From contig JASLJO010000184.1 of the NCBI GenBank assembly GCA_030152505.1, positions 1 to 15,779 of the forward strand: a stretch of 15,779 bases of DNA, given 5' to 3'. Position 1 is the first letter of the stretch. Each line of letters opens with the position of its first letter. The notes beneath the pieces were generated by a model. The model ran no database searches. It was not told where the DNA came from and was given only the letters and a program-made list of their open reading frames with translations. This document shows, in pieces, positions 6,914 through 14,346 of this stretch. Both the position numbers and the translations under genes were made by a program. Source of the DNA: Solirubrobacterales bacterium (GTDB lineage: Bacteria; Actinomycetota; Thermoleophilia; Solirubrobacterales; 70-9).

Positions 6914-8101
6914 ATGTCAGAGACCGCGGCCAGAGCCGACGAGATGCACGTGGAGCACGAGGTGGCGGGGGCGAGGATGCCGCTCGTCAAGGTCATCGTG
7001 CCCTGTTACAACTACGCCGCCCACCTGACCGATTGCGTCGAGAGCGTGTTGAGCCAGGCGGGAGTCGAGGTGCGGGTGCTGATCGTCGACGACTGCTCGC
7101 CGGACGAGACGCCCGAGGTTGGCCGGCGGCTCGCTGCCGAGGACGACCGGGTCGAGTACCGCCGCCACGAGCGCAACGTCGGTCTGATTCCGACCGCCAA
7201 CGAAGGGCTCGAGTGGGCGGCGGACAGCGACTACGTGGTGATCATCTCCGCCGACGACCTGCTGGTGCCGGGATCGCTGCAGCGGGCGACGAGCGTGATG
7301 GAGGCCCACCCACGGGTGGGGCTGGTCTACGGGCGGGCTGTCCAGTTCGCCTCCGGCCAGTCGCCGCCGACCGGCGCCGGGATCTGGGCAGGGACGCGGA
7401 TCTGGTCGGACGAGGGCTGGATCCGGTTGCCGCTGCCGCGCGCCGATCGCTGGCGGGGGACGAAGATCTGGTCCGGGGAAGATTGGATCCGGATCCGTTG
7501 TCGCTCCGGTCACGGCTGCATCTCCTCACCGGAGGCGATCGTCCGCACCTCGGTGCAGCGCGAGGTCGGCCTCTACGACCCCGCCGCCGGGCACATGAGC
7601 GAGGTGAACATGTGGCTTCGCGTCGCCGCGGTCTCCGACGTCGCATATGTCAAGGGCGCCCAGGCGTTGTACCGCATCCACACCGAGAGCATGTCGCGCA
7701 CGATGCTCACCGACACGAGTGGGCCCCTGATCGAAATCACCGATCGCCGAACCGCCTTCGAGTACTTCTTCGTCGGCGCCGGCAGCAGGCTCCCCGACAC
7801 GGCCCGACTGCACGACACGGTCTGTCGCACCCTCGCTCGTCAGGCGCTCTGGCGGGCCAGCCGGGCATACGACCGGGGTGCGGTCCGCGACGCGGAGGGG
7901 CGCTCGGCGGACGACCTGGTCGCCTTTGCCCTGGAGACCTACCCGCGGGCACGCCGTCTGCGCGAGTGGTGGGGCCTGCGCCTGCGGCGGCGGATCGGCG
8001 CCGGGCGCAGCCTCTGGTTCCCGCTCTTCCCGCTCACCGGCGCCGCCCATCGGCTGCGCGCCCACTACAACCGCTTCCGCCTCCATGCGCGCGGGATCTG
8101 A
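6914..8101 (+). CDS. Family 2 glycosyltransferase with internal 22-residue duplication
   Basis: 395 residues from ATG 6914, the start that best suits the family; the frame is open upstream, with GTG 6887 as an alternative, but reads antisense-like into the Wzz gene. Seen: VKVIVPCYNYA (25-35), VLIVDDCSPDET (55-66) and ISADDL (111-116) are the GT-A nucleotide-sugar and metal-binding motifs of GT2. SSPEAIVRTSV (204-214), NMWLRVA (232-238) and ALYRIH (251-256) form the acceptor-side half. Known: GT2 enzymes transfer sugars from nucleotide donors onto a lipid-linked glycan at the inner membrane face. No membrane segment is evident. Residues 158-179 are repeated as 180-201 (see repeat), and only the second copy leads straight into the conserved CISSPE block. 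The 3' end overlaps the acetyltransferase gene by 17 bases. Donor and acceptor unknown. Confidence 0.88.
   Translation: MSETAARADEMHVEHEVAGARMPLVKVIVPCYNYAAHLTDCVESVLSQAGVEVRVLIVDDCSPDETPEVGRRLAAEDDRVEYRRHERNVGLIPTANEGLEWAADSDYVVIISADDLLVPGSLQRATSVMEAHPRVGLVYGRAVQFASGQSPPTGAGIWAGTRIWSDEGWIRLPLPRADRWRGTKIWSGEDWIRIRCRSGHGCISSPEAIVRTSVQREVGLYDPAAGHMSEVNMWLRVAAVSDVAYVKGAQALYRIHTESMSRTMLTDTSGPLIEITDRRTAFEYFFVGAGSRLPDTARLHDTVCRTLARQALWRASRAYDRGAVRDAEGRSADDLVAFALETYPRARRLREWWGLRLRRRIGAGRSLWFPLFPLTGAAHRLRAHYNRFRLHARGI
7385..7516 (+). repeat. 66-bp in-frame tandem duplication inside the GT2 gene
   Basis: Two adjacent 66-base units (7385-7450 and 7451-7516) encode WAGTRIWSDEGWIRL and WRGTKIWSGEDWIRI at the same offset. 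Their best-matching DNA is 7391-7425 against 7457-7491. The period is exactly 22 codons, so the reading frame is kept. The latter third of the unit has diverged, so the event is not very recent. Confidence 0.8.
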
Positions 8102-8684
8102 CAGAGCGGGCAGGGAGCGCATCGCCCGATCGGCCGGCGGTTTCGCCCAGACGCCACGGATCTGGAAGTACCGGTTGCTCTCGTCCTGTCGCCCCGCGGG
8201 TGCCGCTCCGCGCATCCTGCAGCCGGTCCGCTTCGTCGGCGCGGGGGAGATCGTGCTCGGCGAGGACGTGCAGTTCGGTTGGCGTGACTCGCCGCTCTTC
8301 TACAGCGGCTACTGCCACGTCGAGGCGAGCGGCGAGCGGGCGAGGATCGAGGTCGGCGACCGCACCGAGTTCAACAACAACCTGATGATCAAGAGCGAGG
8401 GCGGCGGCATCCGGATCGGCCGCGACGGCCTCTTCGGCGCCCACGTGGAGATCTTCGACAGCGACTTCCACGACCTGCACCCGGCCCGGCGCAAGACCGG
8501 CGCGGCGCGGGTCGCCCCCGTGGAGATCGGCGACAACGTCTTCGTCGGCATGGGCGTCCGCATCCTCAAGGGAGCGACGATCGGCGCCGACGCGGTGATC
8601 GGCGCCGGTTCGGTGGTCACCGGGACGATCCCCGCCGGTGTCGTCGCCGCCGGCAACCCGGCCCGGGTGGTGCGCGAGCTATGA
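8085..8684 (+). CDS. Left-handed beta-helix (hexapeptide) acyltransferase
   Basis: 199 residues from ATG 8085, which overlaps the stop of the GT2 gene by 17 bases. Seen: imperfect hexapeptide repeats from about 48 (VRFVGAGEIVLGEDVQFG) to the end, IEVGDRTEFNNN (88-99), a loop with DSDFHDLHP (125-133) that supplies the likely catalytic His, APVEIGDNVFVGMGVRI (144-160), then ATIGADAVIGAGSVV (164-178) and the common terminal GNPARVVR (190-197). This is the layout of the maltose/galactoside/WbbJ-like O-acetyltransferases, which use acetyl-CoA to acetylate a sugar hydroxyl. Inferred role: O-acetylation of the repeat unit in the cytoplasm before export. The stop overlaps the flippase start as ATGA, so it sits in the same translation-coupled operon. 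Another acyl group cannot be excluded. Confidence 0.88.
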   Translation: MRAGSDRAGRERIARSAGGFAQTPRIWKYRLLSSCRPAGAAPRILQPVRFVGAGEIVLGEDVQFGWRDSPLFYSGYCHVEASGERARIEVGDRTEFNNNLMIKSEGGGIRIGRDGLFGAHVEIFDSDFHDLHPARRKTGAARVAPVEIGDNVFVGMGVRILKGATIGADAVIGAGSVVTGTIPAGVVAAGNPARVVREL

Positions 8685-10249
8685 GCGATCCCAGTCAGAT
8701 CCCGCCGGCAGCCGAGACGCTCGAGAGCCAGGGGGCCGACGACGTCCTCTCGAACGAGGACCTGACCCGGGCGGCGGCCGCGGGACTGCGCTGGATCGCT
8801 TACGCGCGGCTGGCGATCGAGGTGGTGCTGTTCGGGACGATGGTGCTGTTGGCGCGGATGATCCCGCCAGCGGCCTTCGGCATCTTCGCCGTCGTCATGA
8901 TCGTCCAGGAGCTGGCCCTGATGATGCCGATGGAGGGGATCGGCGGCGCGCTGGTGCAGCGCCGTTCGATCGGCCGCGACCACCTGCGCGGCGGCCTCGC
9001 CCTCAGCTGCGGCATCGGCCTGCTCCTCGTCGGCCTCACCGTGTTGATCGCGGTGGTCGTGGTCGAGCCTCTGCTCGGCCACCAGACCGAGATGCTGACG
9101 ATCGCCACCACGCCCTACTTCCTCCTCGGCGCGGTCTACGCGGTGCCGATGGCGGTGCTGCGCCGACGCCTCGACTTCCGCCGCCTCAGCATCATCGACC
9201 TCTCGCTGAACGCGACCCGGGCGCTCGCCAGCCTCGCCCTGGCGCTGGCGGGCCTCAACGCTCCGGCGCTCGTCTTCGGCAGCATGATCGGGATGGCGGT
9301 GGCGCTCTGTCTGGCCCTCGCCTTCGCACCGGTGCCGTTGCCCGCCTGGCGGCCGCGGGCGATGCGCGAGTTGCTTCCCTACGGTGGGCCGGCGGCCCTG
9401 GCGACGATCTCCTGGACCGGCTTCCGCAACGGCGACTACGCGATCATCGGCTCGGTGCTCGGCCCCGCCCAGGCCGGTTTCTACTGGCGCAGCTACTCAC
9501 TGGCGGTCGAATATCAGGGCAAGGTCGCCAACGCGGTGGCGCAGGTCGCCTTCCCGGTGCTGGCGCGAACGGAGGGGACCGAGGCGCTGCTGGCGCTGCG
9601 CCGGCGCATGGTCCAGCTGCTCGCGGTGCTGGTCTTTCCGCTCTTGGCGCTGCTGGTGTTGCTGGCGCCCGACGTCATTCCGTGGCTCTTCGGCCCGGCC
9701 TGGGAGCCGGCCGTGCTGCCGACTCAGATCCTGGTCGCGGGGGGTGCCGCGACGCTGGCGATCAACACCTGCGGCTCGGCGCTGATGGCCGCGGGGCGGG
9801 CACGGGCGCTGCTCGGCTACGGAGTGGCGCACTTCGTCGTCTACGCGGGCGCGGTGCTCGCCGTCGCCCATCTCGGGATCGCCGCCGTGGCGATCGCCGG
9901 CTCGGTCGTCCACGGCCTCTTTCTGTTCGTCGCCTACTTCGTTCTGCTGCGCGACCGGGACGAGAACCCCGTCCGCGTGCTCTGGCGGGACCTGGCACCG
10001 GCGACCGTCGCCTGCGCGGCGCTGGTGGCTGTCGCGGCGCCGGTCGGCTGGGCCCTGGCGGGGCTCGATCTGCCGGTGCTGCCGCGGATGGCAGGGGTGG
10101 GGCTCACCGGCATCGCCAGCTATCTGCTCGCGCTTCGTGTCCTCTACCCGGCAAGCTTCCGCGACCTGGTCGCGGCGATCCGCCGGTTGTTGCCGGAACG
10201 GCTCAGCTTCGGCCGTCGTTTCGCCGCGGCCGTGCCGGCGGAGTCCTGA
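8681..10249 (+). CDS. Wzx-type polysaccharide repeat-unit flippase (MOP superfamily)
   Basis: 522 residues from ATG 8681, overlapping the previous stop as ATGA. Seen: a soluble N-terminal stretch (1-34), then about a dozen hydrophobic segments spread to about 480, with loops such as GGALVQRRSIGRDHLR (88-103) and ATISWTGFRNGDYAIIGSVL (241-260). The region PYGGPA...GFYWRSYSLA is typical of the PST/WzxC-type exporters (lipopolysaccharide biosynthesis family of the MOP superfamily). Known: these move undecaprenyl-linked repeat units from the inner to the outer leaflet. In this locus it would pass units to the Wzz-Wzy fusion protein. Very Ala/Leu-rich as expected. It is followed after five bases by the GT4-type gene. 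The long open frame overlapping it in frame 1 is a codon-bias shadow. Confidence 0.9.
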   Translation: MSDPSQIPPAAETLESQGADDVLSNEDLTRAAAAGLRWIAYARLAIEVVLFGTMVLLARMIPPAAFGIFAVVMIVQELALMMPMEGIGGALVQRRSIGRDHLRGGLALSCGIGLLLVGLTVLIAVVVVEPLLGHQTEMLTIATTPYFLLGAVYAVPMAVLRRRLDFRRLSIIDLSLNATRALASLALALAGLNAPALVFGSMIGMAVALCLALAFAPVPLPAWRPRAMRELLPYGGPAALATISWTGFRNGDYAIIGSVLGPAQAGFYWRSYSLAVEYQGKVANAVAQVAFPVLARTEGTEALLALRRRMVQLLAVLVFPLLALLVLLAPDVIPWLFGPAWEPAVLPTQILVAGGAATLAINTCGSALMAAGRARALLGYGVAHFVVYAGAVLAVAHLGIAAVAIAGSVVHGLFLFVAYFVLLRDRDENPVRVLWRDLAPATVACAALVAVAAPVGWALAGLDLPVLPRMAGVGLTGIASYLLALRVLYPASFRDLVAAIRRLLPERLSFGRRFAAAVPAES

Positions 10250-10254
10250 TCGGC

Positions 10255-11415
10255 GTGGGCGCGTCGGCCGGCAACGGAGGAGGAACCGCGGCTCGTCTCG
10301 TCGAGCGGTTTTCGACGAGGCGGGCGCTGCGCACCCGGCGGCCGCCGGCGATCAGGACGACGACGAGCGGCGGTGCGCCCACGATCTACTACCTCTGCCC
10401 GGACTACCCGGTGCCCAGCGGTGGCATCCGGGCGATCTACCGCCATGTCGACATCCTCAACCGGGCCGGCCTGAGCGCCGCCGTCCTCCACCACAGCGAC
10501 GATTTTGCCTGCCGTTGGTTCGAGCACTCGACCCGCACCGTGGGGGCGCCCTCGGTCGCGCTCTCCGCCGAGGACGCGCTGGTCGTGCCGGAGATCTACG
10601 GCCCCTTCCTGCGCCGACTGCCGCGCGAGCCGCGCCTGATCGCGTTCAGCCAGAACGCCTACCTGACCTTCGAGCACATGCCGGCGGGGGAGACGCCGCC
10701 GTACGAGCGCTTCGACGCGGCGCTGACCGTCTCCGCCGACAGCGCCGAGTACCTGCGCTTCGCCTTCCCGGGCCTCGACGTCTCGATCGTCCCCAACGCG
10801 ATCGACCCCGGCATCTTCCACGCGGCGCCGCGGGTGCCGTCGGAACGGCTGGCGATGATGGCGCGCAAGCGTCCCGGTGACGCCGAGGAGATTCTGCGAC
10901 TGCTCGACGAGCGCCTGCGCGGCTGGGAGATGGTGAGGATCGAAGGTGCCTCGGAGACCGAGACGGCGGCGGCGCTCCGCTCGGCGCCGATCTTCCTCGC
11001 GCTTGGCTGGCGGGAGGGCTTCGGCCTGCCGGCCGCCGAGGCCATGGCCTCGGGTTGTTATGTGGTCGGCTTTCCCGGCTTCGGCGGCCGCGAGCTCTTC
11101 GATCCCTCGTTCTCGGTGCCGCTCGAGGACGGCGACGTGCTCGCCGCCGCCAGGGCGGTGGCCGAGGCGATGCAGCTGTACGAACGTCGGCCCGACAAGG
11201 TTCGCGCGGCGGGCGCGCGGGCAGCGCAGCACGTCGGCAGCGAGTACTCACTCGAGCGCCAGGCCGAGGCGCTGCTCGGCTTCTACGCGCGTTTCGGCAT
11301 GGTGGCTAGCGCAGACCGGCGAGACCCAGGCCGACCCGCTCGGTCGCACGAGCGAGATCTCGATCCCAGGTCACGAGGACGACTTCCTCGTCGCCGAGCG
11401 CGAGCGCGGTGGTGA
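10255..11415 (+). CDS. GT4-like (GT-B fold) glycosyltransferase
   Basis: 386 residues if GTG 10255 is the start; no in-frame ATG precedes the conserved core, and GGCGGAG (10237-10243) is a distant ribosome binding site. A stronger GGAGGAGG (about 10275-10282) has no start codon behind it. Seen: TIYYLCPDYPVPSGGIRAIY (43-62) is the Gly-rich N-terminal acceptor loop, LTVSADSAEYLR (157-168) and SIVPNAIDPGIF (177-188) the inter-domain part, and LGWREGFGLPAAEAMASG (250-267) the EX7E-type donor-binding motif of GT4. Known: GT4 retaining enzymes add sugars to lipid-linked glycans. The N-terminal 40 residues are Arg/Thr-rich and uncertain. From about residue 351 the ORF runs antisense to the toxin gene; the fold seems complete at about 348, so the tail is probably an extension after loss of the original stop. 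Confidence 0.82.
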   Translation: MGASAGNGGGTAARLVERFSTRRALRTRRPPAIRTTTSGGAPTIYYLCPDYPVPSGGIRAIYRHVDILNRAGLSAAVLHHSDDFACRWFEHSTRTVGAPSVALSAEDALVVPEIYGPFLRRLPREPRLIAFSQNAYLTFEHMPAGETPPYERFDAALTVSADSAEYLRFAFPGLDVSIVPNAIDPGIFHAAPRVPSERLAMMARKRPGDAEEILRLLDERLRGWEMVRIEGASETETAAALRSAPIFLALGWREGFGLPAAEAMASGCYVVGFPGFGGRELFDPSFSVPLEDGDVLAAARAVAEAMQLYERRPDKVRAAGARAAQHVGSEYSLERQAEALLGFYARFGMVASADRRDPGRPARSHERDLDPRSRGRLPRRRARARW

Positions 11416-11728
11416 GATGAACGGCGTCGTAGCCGCGAAGCCCAAGATCCTCGGCATGCTCTCCAGCGCGGCGGGCAAGGGCCGAATCGACGCTCACCGT
11501 GATCAGTTCTCCTTGTAGTTCCTCGAATCCCGCTCGTGCCTGTGCGAGCTCGGCCTCGCCCAGCCGGCCTTGGCGACGCGCGACCGCCAGAGCCGCGCGC
11601 CCCTCCGGGTAGGAGAGAATGCTGGACGCTGTGGGGTGGCCGCTGGCCCAGAGCTCGGCGGCCAGATCGGAGTCGTCCTCAATGACGATGAGCTTGATCA
11701 GCGCCGAGGTGTCGAAGTAGAGGATCAG
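11306..11728 (-). CDS. vapC: PIN-domain ribonuclease toxin (VapC family), CTG start
   Basis: 140 residues if translation starts at CTG 11728. Upstream in this frame no ATG, GTG or TTG exists close by; the next in-frame alternative is GTG at 11497, which would remove half the domain. Seen: M/L-ILYFDTSALIK (1-12), SYPEG (39-43), YDAVHL (100-105) and TWDRDL (120-125). These give all four PIN acids: Asp6, Glu42, Asp101 and Asp122. Known: VapC toxins are Mg-dependent endoribonucleases acting on tRNA or rRNA and are held inactive by the partner antitoxin. The CTG overlaps the TGA of the antitoxin gene as CTGA, the position where such pairs usually have ATGA. An intact active site argues for a working gene; a decayed start is the alternative. 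The 3' 110 bases overlap the GT4 ORF on the other strand. Confidence 0.85.
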   Translation of the reverse strand: MILYFDTSALIKLIVIEDDSDLAAELWASGHPTASSILSYPEGRAALAVARRQGRLGEAELAQARAGFEELQGELITVSVDSALARRAGEHAEDLGLRGYDAVHLTTALALGDEEVVLVTWDRDLARATERVGLGLAGLR

Positions 11729-12000
11729 ACCCGCTGCTCGGAGACGAGATCCGACACCGAACCGGTGCTTTTGACGTGCGCTGAACGAGAAGATCGTGGC
11801 GCCCGCGGCATCTGCACCAAACCGCGGCGGGCCAGAGCCTCAAGCGGGCGCTCGGTGCCGAGTCCACTGAGGCGGGCGATGCGTCGCCCACGCCGGGTCA
11901 CGATGATCTCACTGCCGTCCTCCACTCGCTCCAGATACTCGCTGAGGCGATCGTGCAGCTCACGGACTCCGACCTCGCTCTCAGGCTGATGTAGCGTCAT
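11725..12000 (-). CDS. Phd/YefM-type antitoxin of the VapC pair
   Basis: 91 residues from ATG 12000. Seen: VGVRELHDRLSEYLERVEDG (10-29) followed by EIIVTRRGRRIARL (31-44). This is the compact alpha/beta DNA-binding N-terminus of the prevent-host-death (Phd/YefM) family, and the polar, Ser/Arg-rich C-terminus is the part that usually wraps the toxin. Known: the antitoxin neutralises the PIN toxin and represses its own promoter with it. The gene begins 20 bases after the end of the Wzz-Wzy fusion gene on the same strand; no clear Shine-Dalgarno is visible. An imperfect inverted repeat just upstream is a candidate operator. Phd-type antitoxins with PIN toxins are a common mixed pairing in actinobacteria. 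Confidence 0.87.
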   Translation of the reverse strand: MTLHQPESEVGVRELHDRLSEYLERVEDGSEIIVTRRGRRIARLSGLGTERPLEALARRGLVQMPRAPRSSRSAHVKSTGSVSDLVSEQRV

Positions 12001-12002
12001 GT

Positions 12003-12024
12003 CTAAAAGCTAGCAGCTACTTAG
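12003..12024 (-). promoter_or_regulatory. Imperfect inverted repeat upstream of the antitoxin (candidate operator)
   Basis: CTAA-a-AGCT / agc / AGCT-ac-TTAG forms two nested arms around a three-base centre, in an AT-rich island of the otherwise GC-rich window. It ends three bases before the antitoxin ATG and covers the stop codon of the upstream gene. Toxin-antitoxin pairs commonly bind such palindromes to repress themselves. A nearby CATAACT on the minus strand might be a -10. The bulged arms make this tentative. Confidence 0.35.
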
Positions 12025-14216
12025 TTATGACCCGTGAGCGAGAGCGCTGGGACCGGTTCGGCGGGCTCTTTGGCGCGCGGCGGTGCGTGATCGCGCTCGG
12101 TCACCCGTCTCGGAGCCCGGGGCCGGCGTTCTTCGTCGGCGACGATCACCGCCAGGAAGCCGAAGAGGATCATCAGGATGTAGGGCCCGTGCGGAAACGA
12201 CATGATGTCGAACAGCGCCGAGAGCACCAGGAAGGCGCCGGCCGCGGCGGCGATAGCCAGGGCAGGGGGTGCCCGGCTCGGGTCGCGGCGGCGGATTATC
12301 GGCACCGCAGCGGCGATCGCCAGCACGAGCATCAGGAGGTAGGCGGCAAGGCCGACGAGGCCGGTCTCGACCAGGCGCATCAATAGGTCGTTGTCGAGCA
12401 CGCGGTAGGTGGTGTGCTCGTATGAGCCGAACCCGCGGCCGAAGGCGAGGTGGCTGAGCACGTCGGGGCGGATCGCGTCGTAGTCGGAGACGCGGTCGCT
12501 GACCGTCGAGACCCCGAGCCGGTTCGGCGCGAACTGGTCGACGATCGAGCCGAGCGCGTTGGGAGCGAGGGCGGGGATGGCGAGGATGACCACCACCCCC
12601 AGCGGCGCGAGGCGCAGCAGCTCGTGGCGGCGGAAGTAGGCGAGGAACAGGAAGACGGTCAGCGGCGCCAGCAGGGCGCTCTTGCGATAGGTGGCGACCA
12701 TGGCGCCGAGCAGGATGCAGGCCGCCAGGCCGCAGAGGATCCGCTCCCGGGGCCGGGTCGAGTGCATGATCCGAACCAGGGCGATCGGCAGCGCCATCGA
12801 TAGCATCCCGACGGCCTCGAGGCTGAGATCGGCCGGACCGGCGACGGCCGGCCTGCCGATCTCATCGACGCCCGTCGTATCGAGTGCCGTCACCTGGAAG
12901 AAGCTCGGGAAGAGTTTTCCCGACCAGGTGTAGAAGAGGTTGATGCCGAAGCGGTACTCCCAGAGGATGCCCAGCGCGCAGACCACCGCCAGGGCCAGCA
13001 TCAGGGTCATGAAGGGGCGGATCTCGGTCGGCCGCACGACGCTGGCGACGAGCAGGAAGACCGAGAAGAAGAAGGCGAGAAGGGTCAGCTTCTTGATTGC
13101 CAGGCTGAGCTCGAGTCCCCCGGCCAGAGAGGGGGCATTGAGCACGACGCTGAGGAAGGCGACGGCGACGAAGGCGGCGACCGCGCCATGAGCCTTGGTG
13201 AAGCGCCAGCGCGGCGCACCCGGACCGCCCGCCGCCAGCGAGAGCAGCCAGGTGATCAGGATCACCGGCAGGATAAGTCGGTCGAGTTTGAGGTCGACCG
13301 GCAGTGAGGCCTGCACGGTGATGGCGTTGATCGGCAGCAGCCAGAGCATGGCGATGAAGGCGGCGACCATCCAGGGCAGCGCCCGCGTCGTGTGCGGCCA
13401 GTCGTCTCCCGCCGGCTTCGGCGCTGGCAGGGGCGCTGACATCGTGCCGCTGTCGTTCTCGTTCCTGTTCGCCACCGCGTCGGCGCGCAGCCAGCCGCGC
13501 CTGATCTGAGCGAGAGCGAAGAGCAGGCCGAAGCAGACGAAGAAGGCGACGATGAAGGTCAGCAGCGCGATCAACGGCCGCGCGATCGGTTCGAGCGTTT
13601 CGCCCTGGGCGGCGCCGAGCTGGGCAAGGGTCACCGGCGATGGTCCGGTGACGCCATCGGGGCGGGCGAGATCGCGCAGGTAGGAGTTGGTCGCCTCGAT
13701 CGCGGCGTCGGCGAGAGCCTCGGCGGCGGCGACCGACGGCGCCTGGGCGTAGACGTCGAGCACGGGCAGGCTGGTGCGCGCCTGGATTTCGAGCTTGTAG
13801 GGGTCGTGCGAAGCGAGGATCTCGCTGGCGCGACGCTCGGCATCGGGTTCGATGAACGAGCGCGAGACGTCTTCGGTGATCTGGGTGGTGGCCGCGATCT
13901 CACCGGGTTCGATGCCGGTCAGGCGGCCGATCCGCTCGAGCACGGGCGGCCCGGTCATCAGGTTGCCGATCAGGTTCAGGCGTTTCGCCTGCGATTCGAA
14001 GCCGGTCAGCGTCGCCGGTCGGCGTGGGCCGGGAAGATCGATCGCGGCGTGGGTCACGGCGCCGCCGTCCTCGAGGTGGCGCATCGAGATTCCCGGTGGC
14101 AGCAGGGTGAAGGTCGCCAGAGCGGCCGCGGTGGCGATCGTCGCCACAACCGCGGAGATGGCCCCGAAGGCGATCAGCCGGCGTCGGCTGGCGAGTGCTT
14201 GATTTGGGCCTTGCAT
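12021..14216 (-). CDS. Fused Wzz-like chain-length domain and O-antigen polymerase/ligase (Wzy_C) protein
   Basis: 731 residues from ATG 14216; an in-frame ATG at 14315 would add 33 Arg-rich residues ahead of the first membrane segment and is less likely. Seen, module 1 (1-245): membrane segment at 14-37, LNLIGNLMTGPPVLERI (80-96), LPVLDVYAQAP (150-160), VTLAQLGAAQGETLEP (195-210), membrane segment at 212-236 and basic RRGW, i.e. a complete Wzz-like unit. Module 2 (276-692): about ten hydrophobic segments and a large loop (about 560-612) with LSHLAFGRGFGSYEH (587-601) and LDNDLLMRLVETGLVGL (606-622), the conserved H/G-rich part of the O-antigen ligase family PF04932. Known: Wzy polymerises and WaaL-type enzymes ligate glycans outside the membrane. 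The two modules read continuously through a charged linker (240-275). Polymerase rather than ligase is inferred from the fusion and locus. Confidence 0.85.
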   Translation of the reverse strand: MQGPNQALASRRRLIAFGAISAVVATIATAAALATFTLLPPGISMRHLEDGGAVTHAAIDLPGPRRPATLTGFESQAKRLNLIGNLMTGPPVLERIGRLTGIEPGEIAATTQITEDVSRSFIEPDAERRASEILASHDPYKLEIQARTSLPVLDVYAQAPSVAAAEALADAAIEATNSYLRDLARPDGVTGPSPVTLAQLGAAQGETLEPIARPLIALLTFIVAFFVCFGLLFALAQIRRGWLRADAVANRNENDSGTMSAPLPAPKPAGDDWPHTTRALPWMVAAFIAMLWLLPINAITVQASLPVDLKLDRLILPVILITWLLSLAAGGPGAPRWRFTKAHGAVAAFVAVAFLSVVLNAPSLAGGLELSLAIKKLTLLAFFFSVFLLVASVVRPTEIRPFMTLMLALAVVCALGILWEYRFGINLFYTWSGKLFPSFFQVTALDTTGVDEIGRPAVAGPADLSLEAVGMLSMALPIALVRIMHSTRPRERILCGLAACILLGAMVATYRKSALLAPLTVFLFLAYFRRHELLRLAPLGVVVILAIPALAPNALGSIVDQFAPNRLGVSTVSDRVSDYDAIRPDVLSHLAFGRGFGSYEHTTYRVLDNDLLMRLVETGLVGLAAYLLMLVLAIAAAVPIIRRRDPSRAPPALAIAAAAGAFLVLSALFDIMSFPHGPYILMILFGFLAVIVADEERRPRAPRRVTERDHAPPRAKEPAEPVPALSLTGHN

Positions 14217-14346
14217 CGGTCTTGCCTGGGGGCCGGCGCCGAGCCGTCCCTGTCGAATCAACGCAGCCCGGGTCGCCGCGCTTCCTCTGCGCCTGTCCCG
14301 CCTCGGGCCCCGCAAGCGCCGTGCCCGCGGGGACGTTGGTCTCGTA
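14217..14346. promoter_or_regulatory. Divergent intergenic region between Wzz-Wzy fusion and GT2 gene
   Basis: The 130 bases hold the start regions of two divergent genes. An AGGC stretch (about 14224-14227) is a weak ribosome binding candidate for the minus-strand gene. No clear ribosome binding site precedes ATG 14347. No convincing promoter hexamers were seen on either strand. Confidence 0.25.

Noticed and set aside
7033..8385. 450-codon plus-strand ORF
   Set aside because: Frame-shifted shadow of the GT2 and acetyltransferase genes, almost entirely Arg/Gly/Pro/Ala.
8638..10254. First 539 codons of a 925-codon plus-strand frame ahead of the GT4 gene
   Set aside because: This part overlaps the flippase in another frame and is Arg/Gly-rich; only the part after 10255 carries glycosyltransferase motifs.
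11570..11989. 139-codon plus-strand ORF over the toxin-antitoxin pair
   Set aside because: It is antisense to both the PIN toxin and the antitoxin, which carry clear family motifs.
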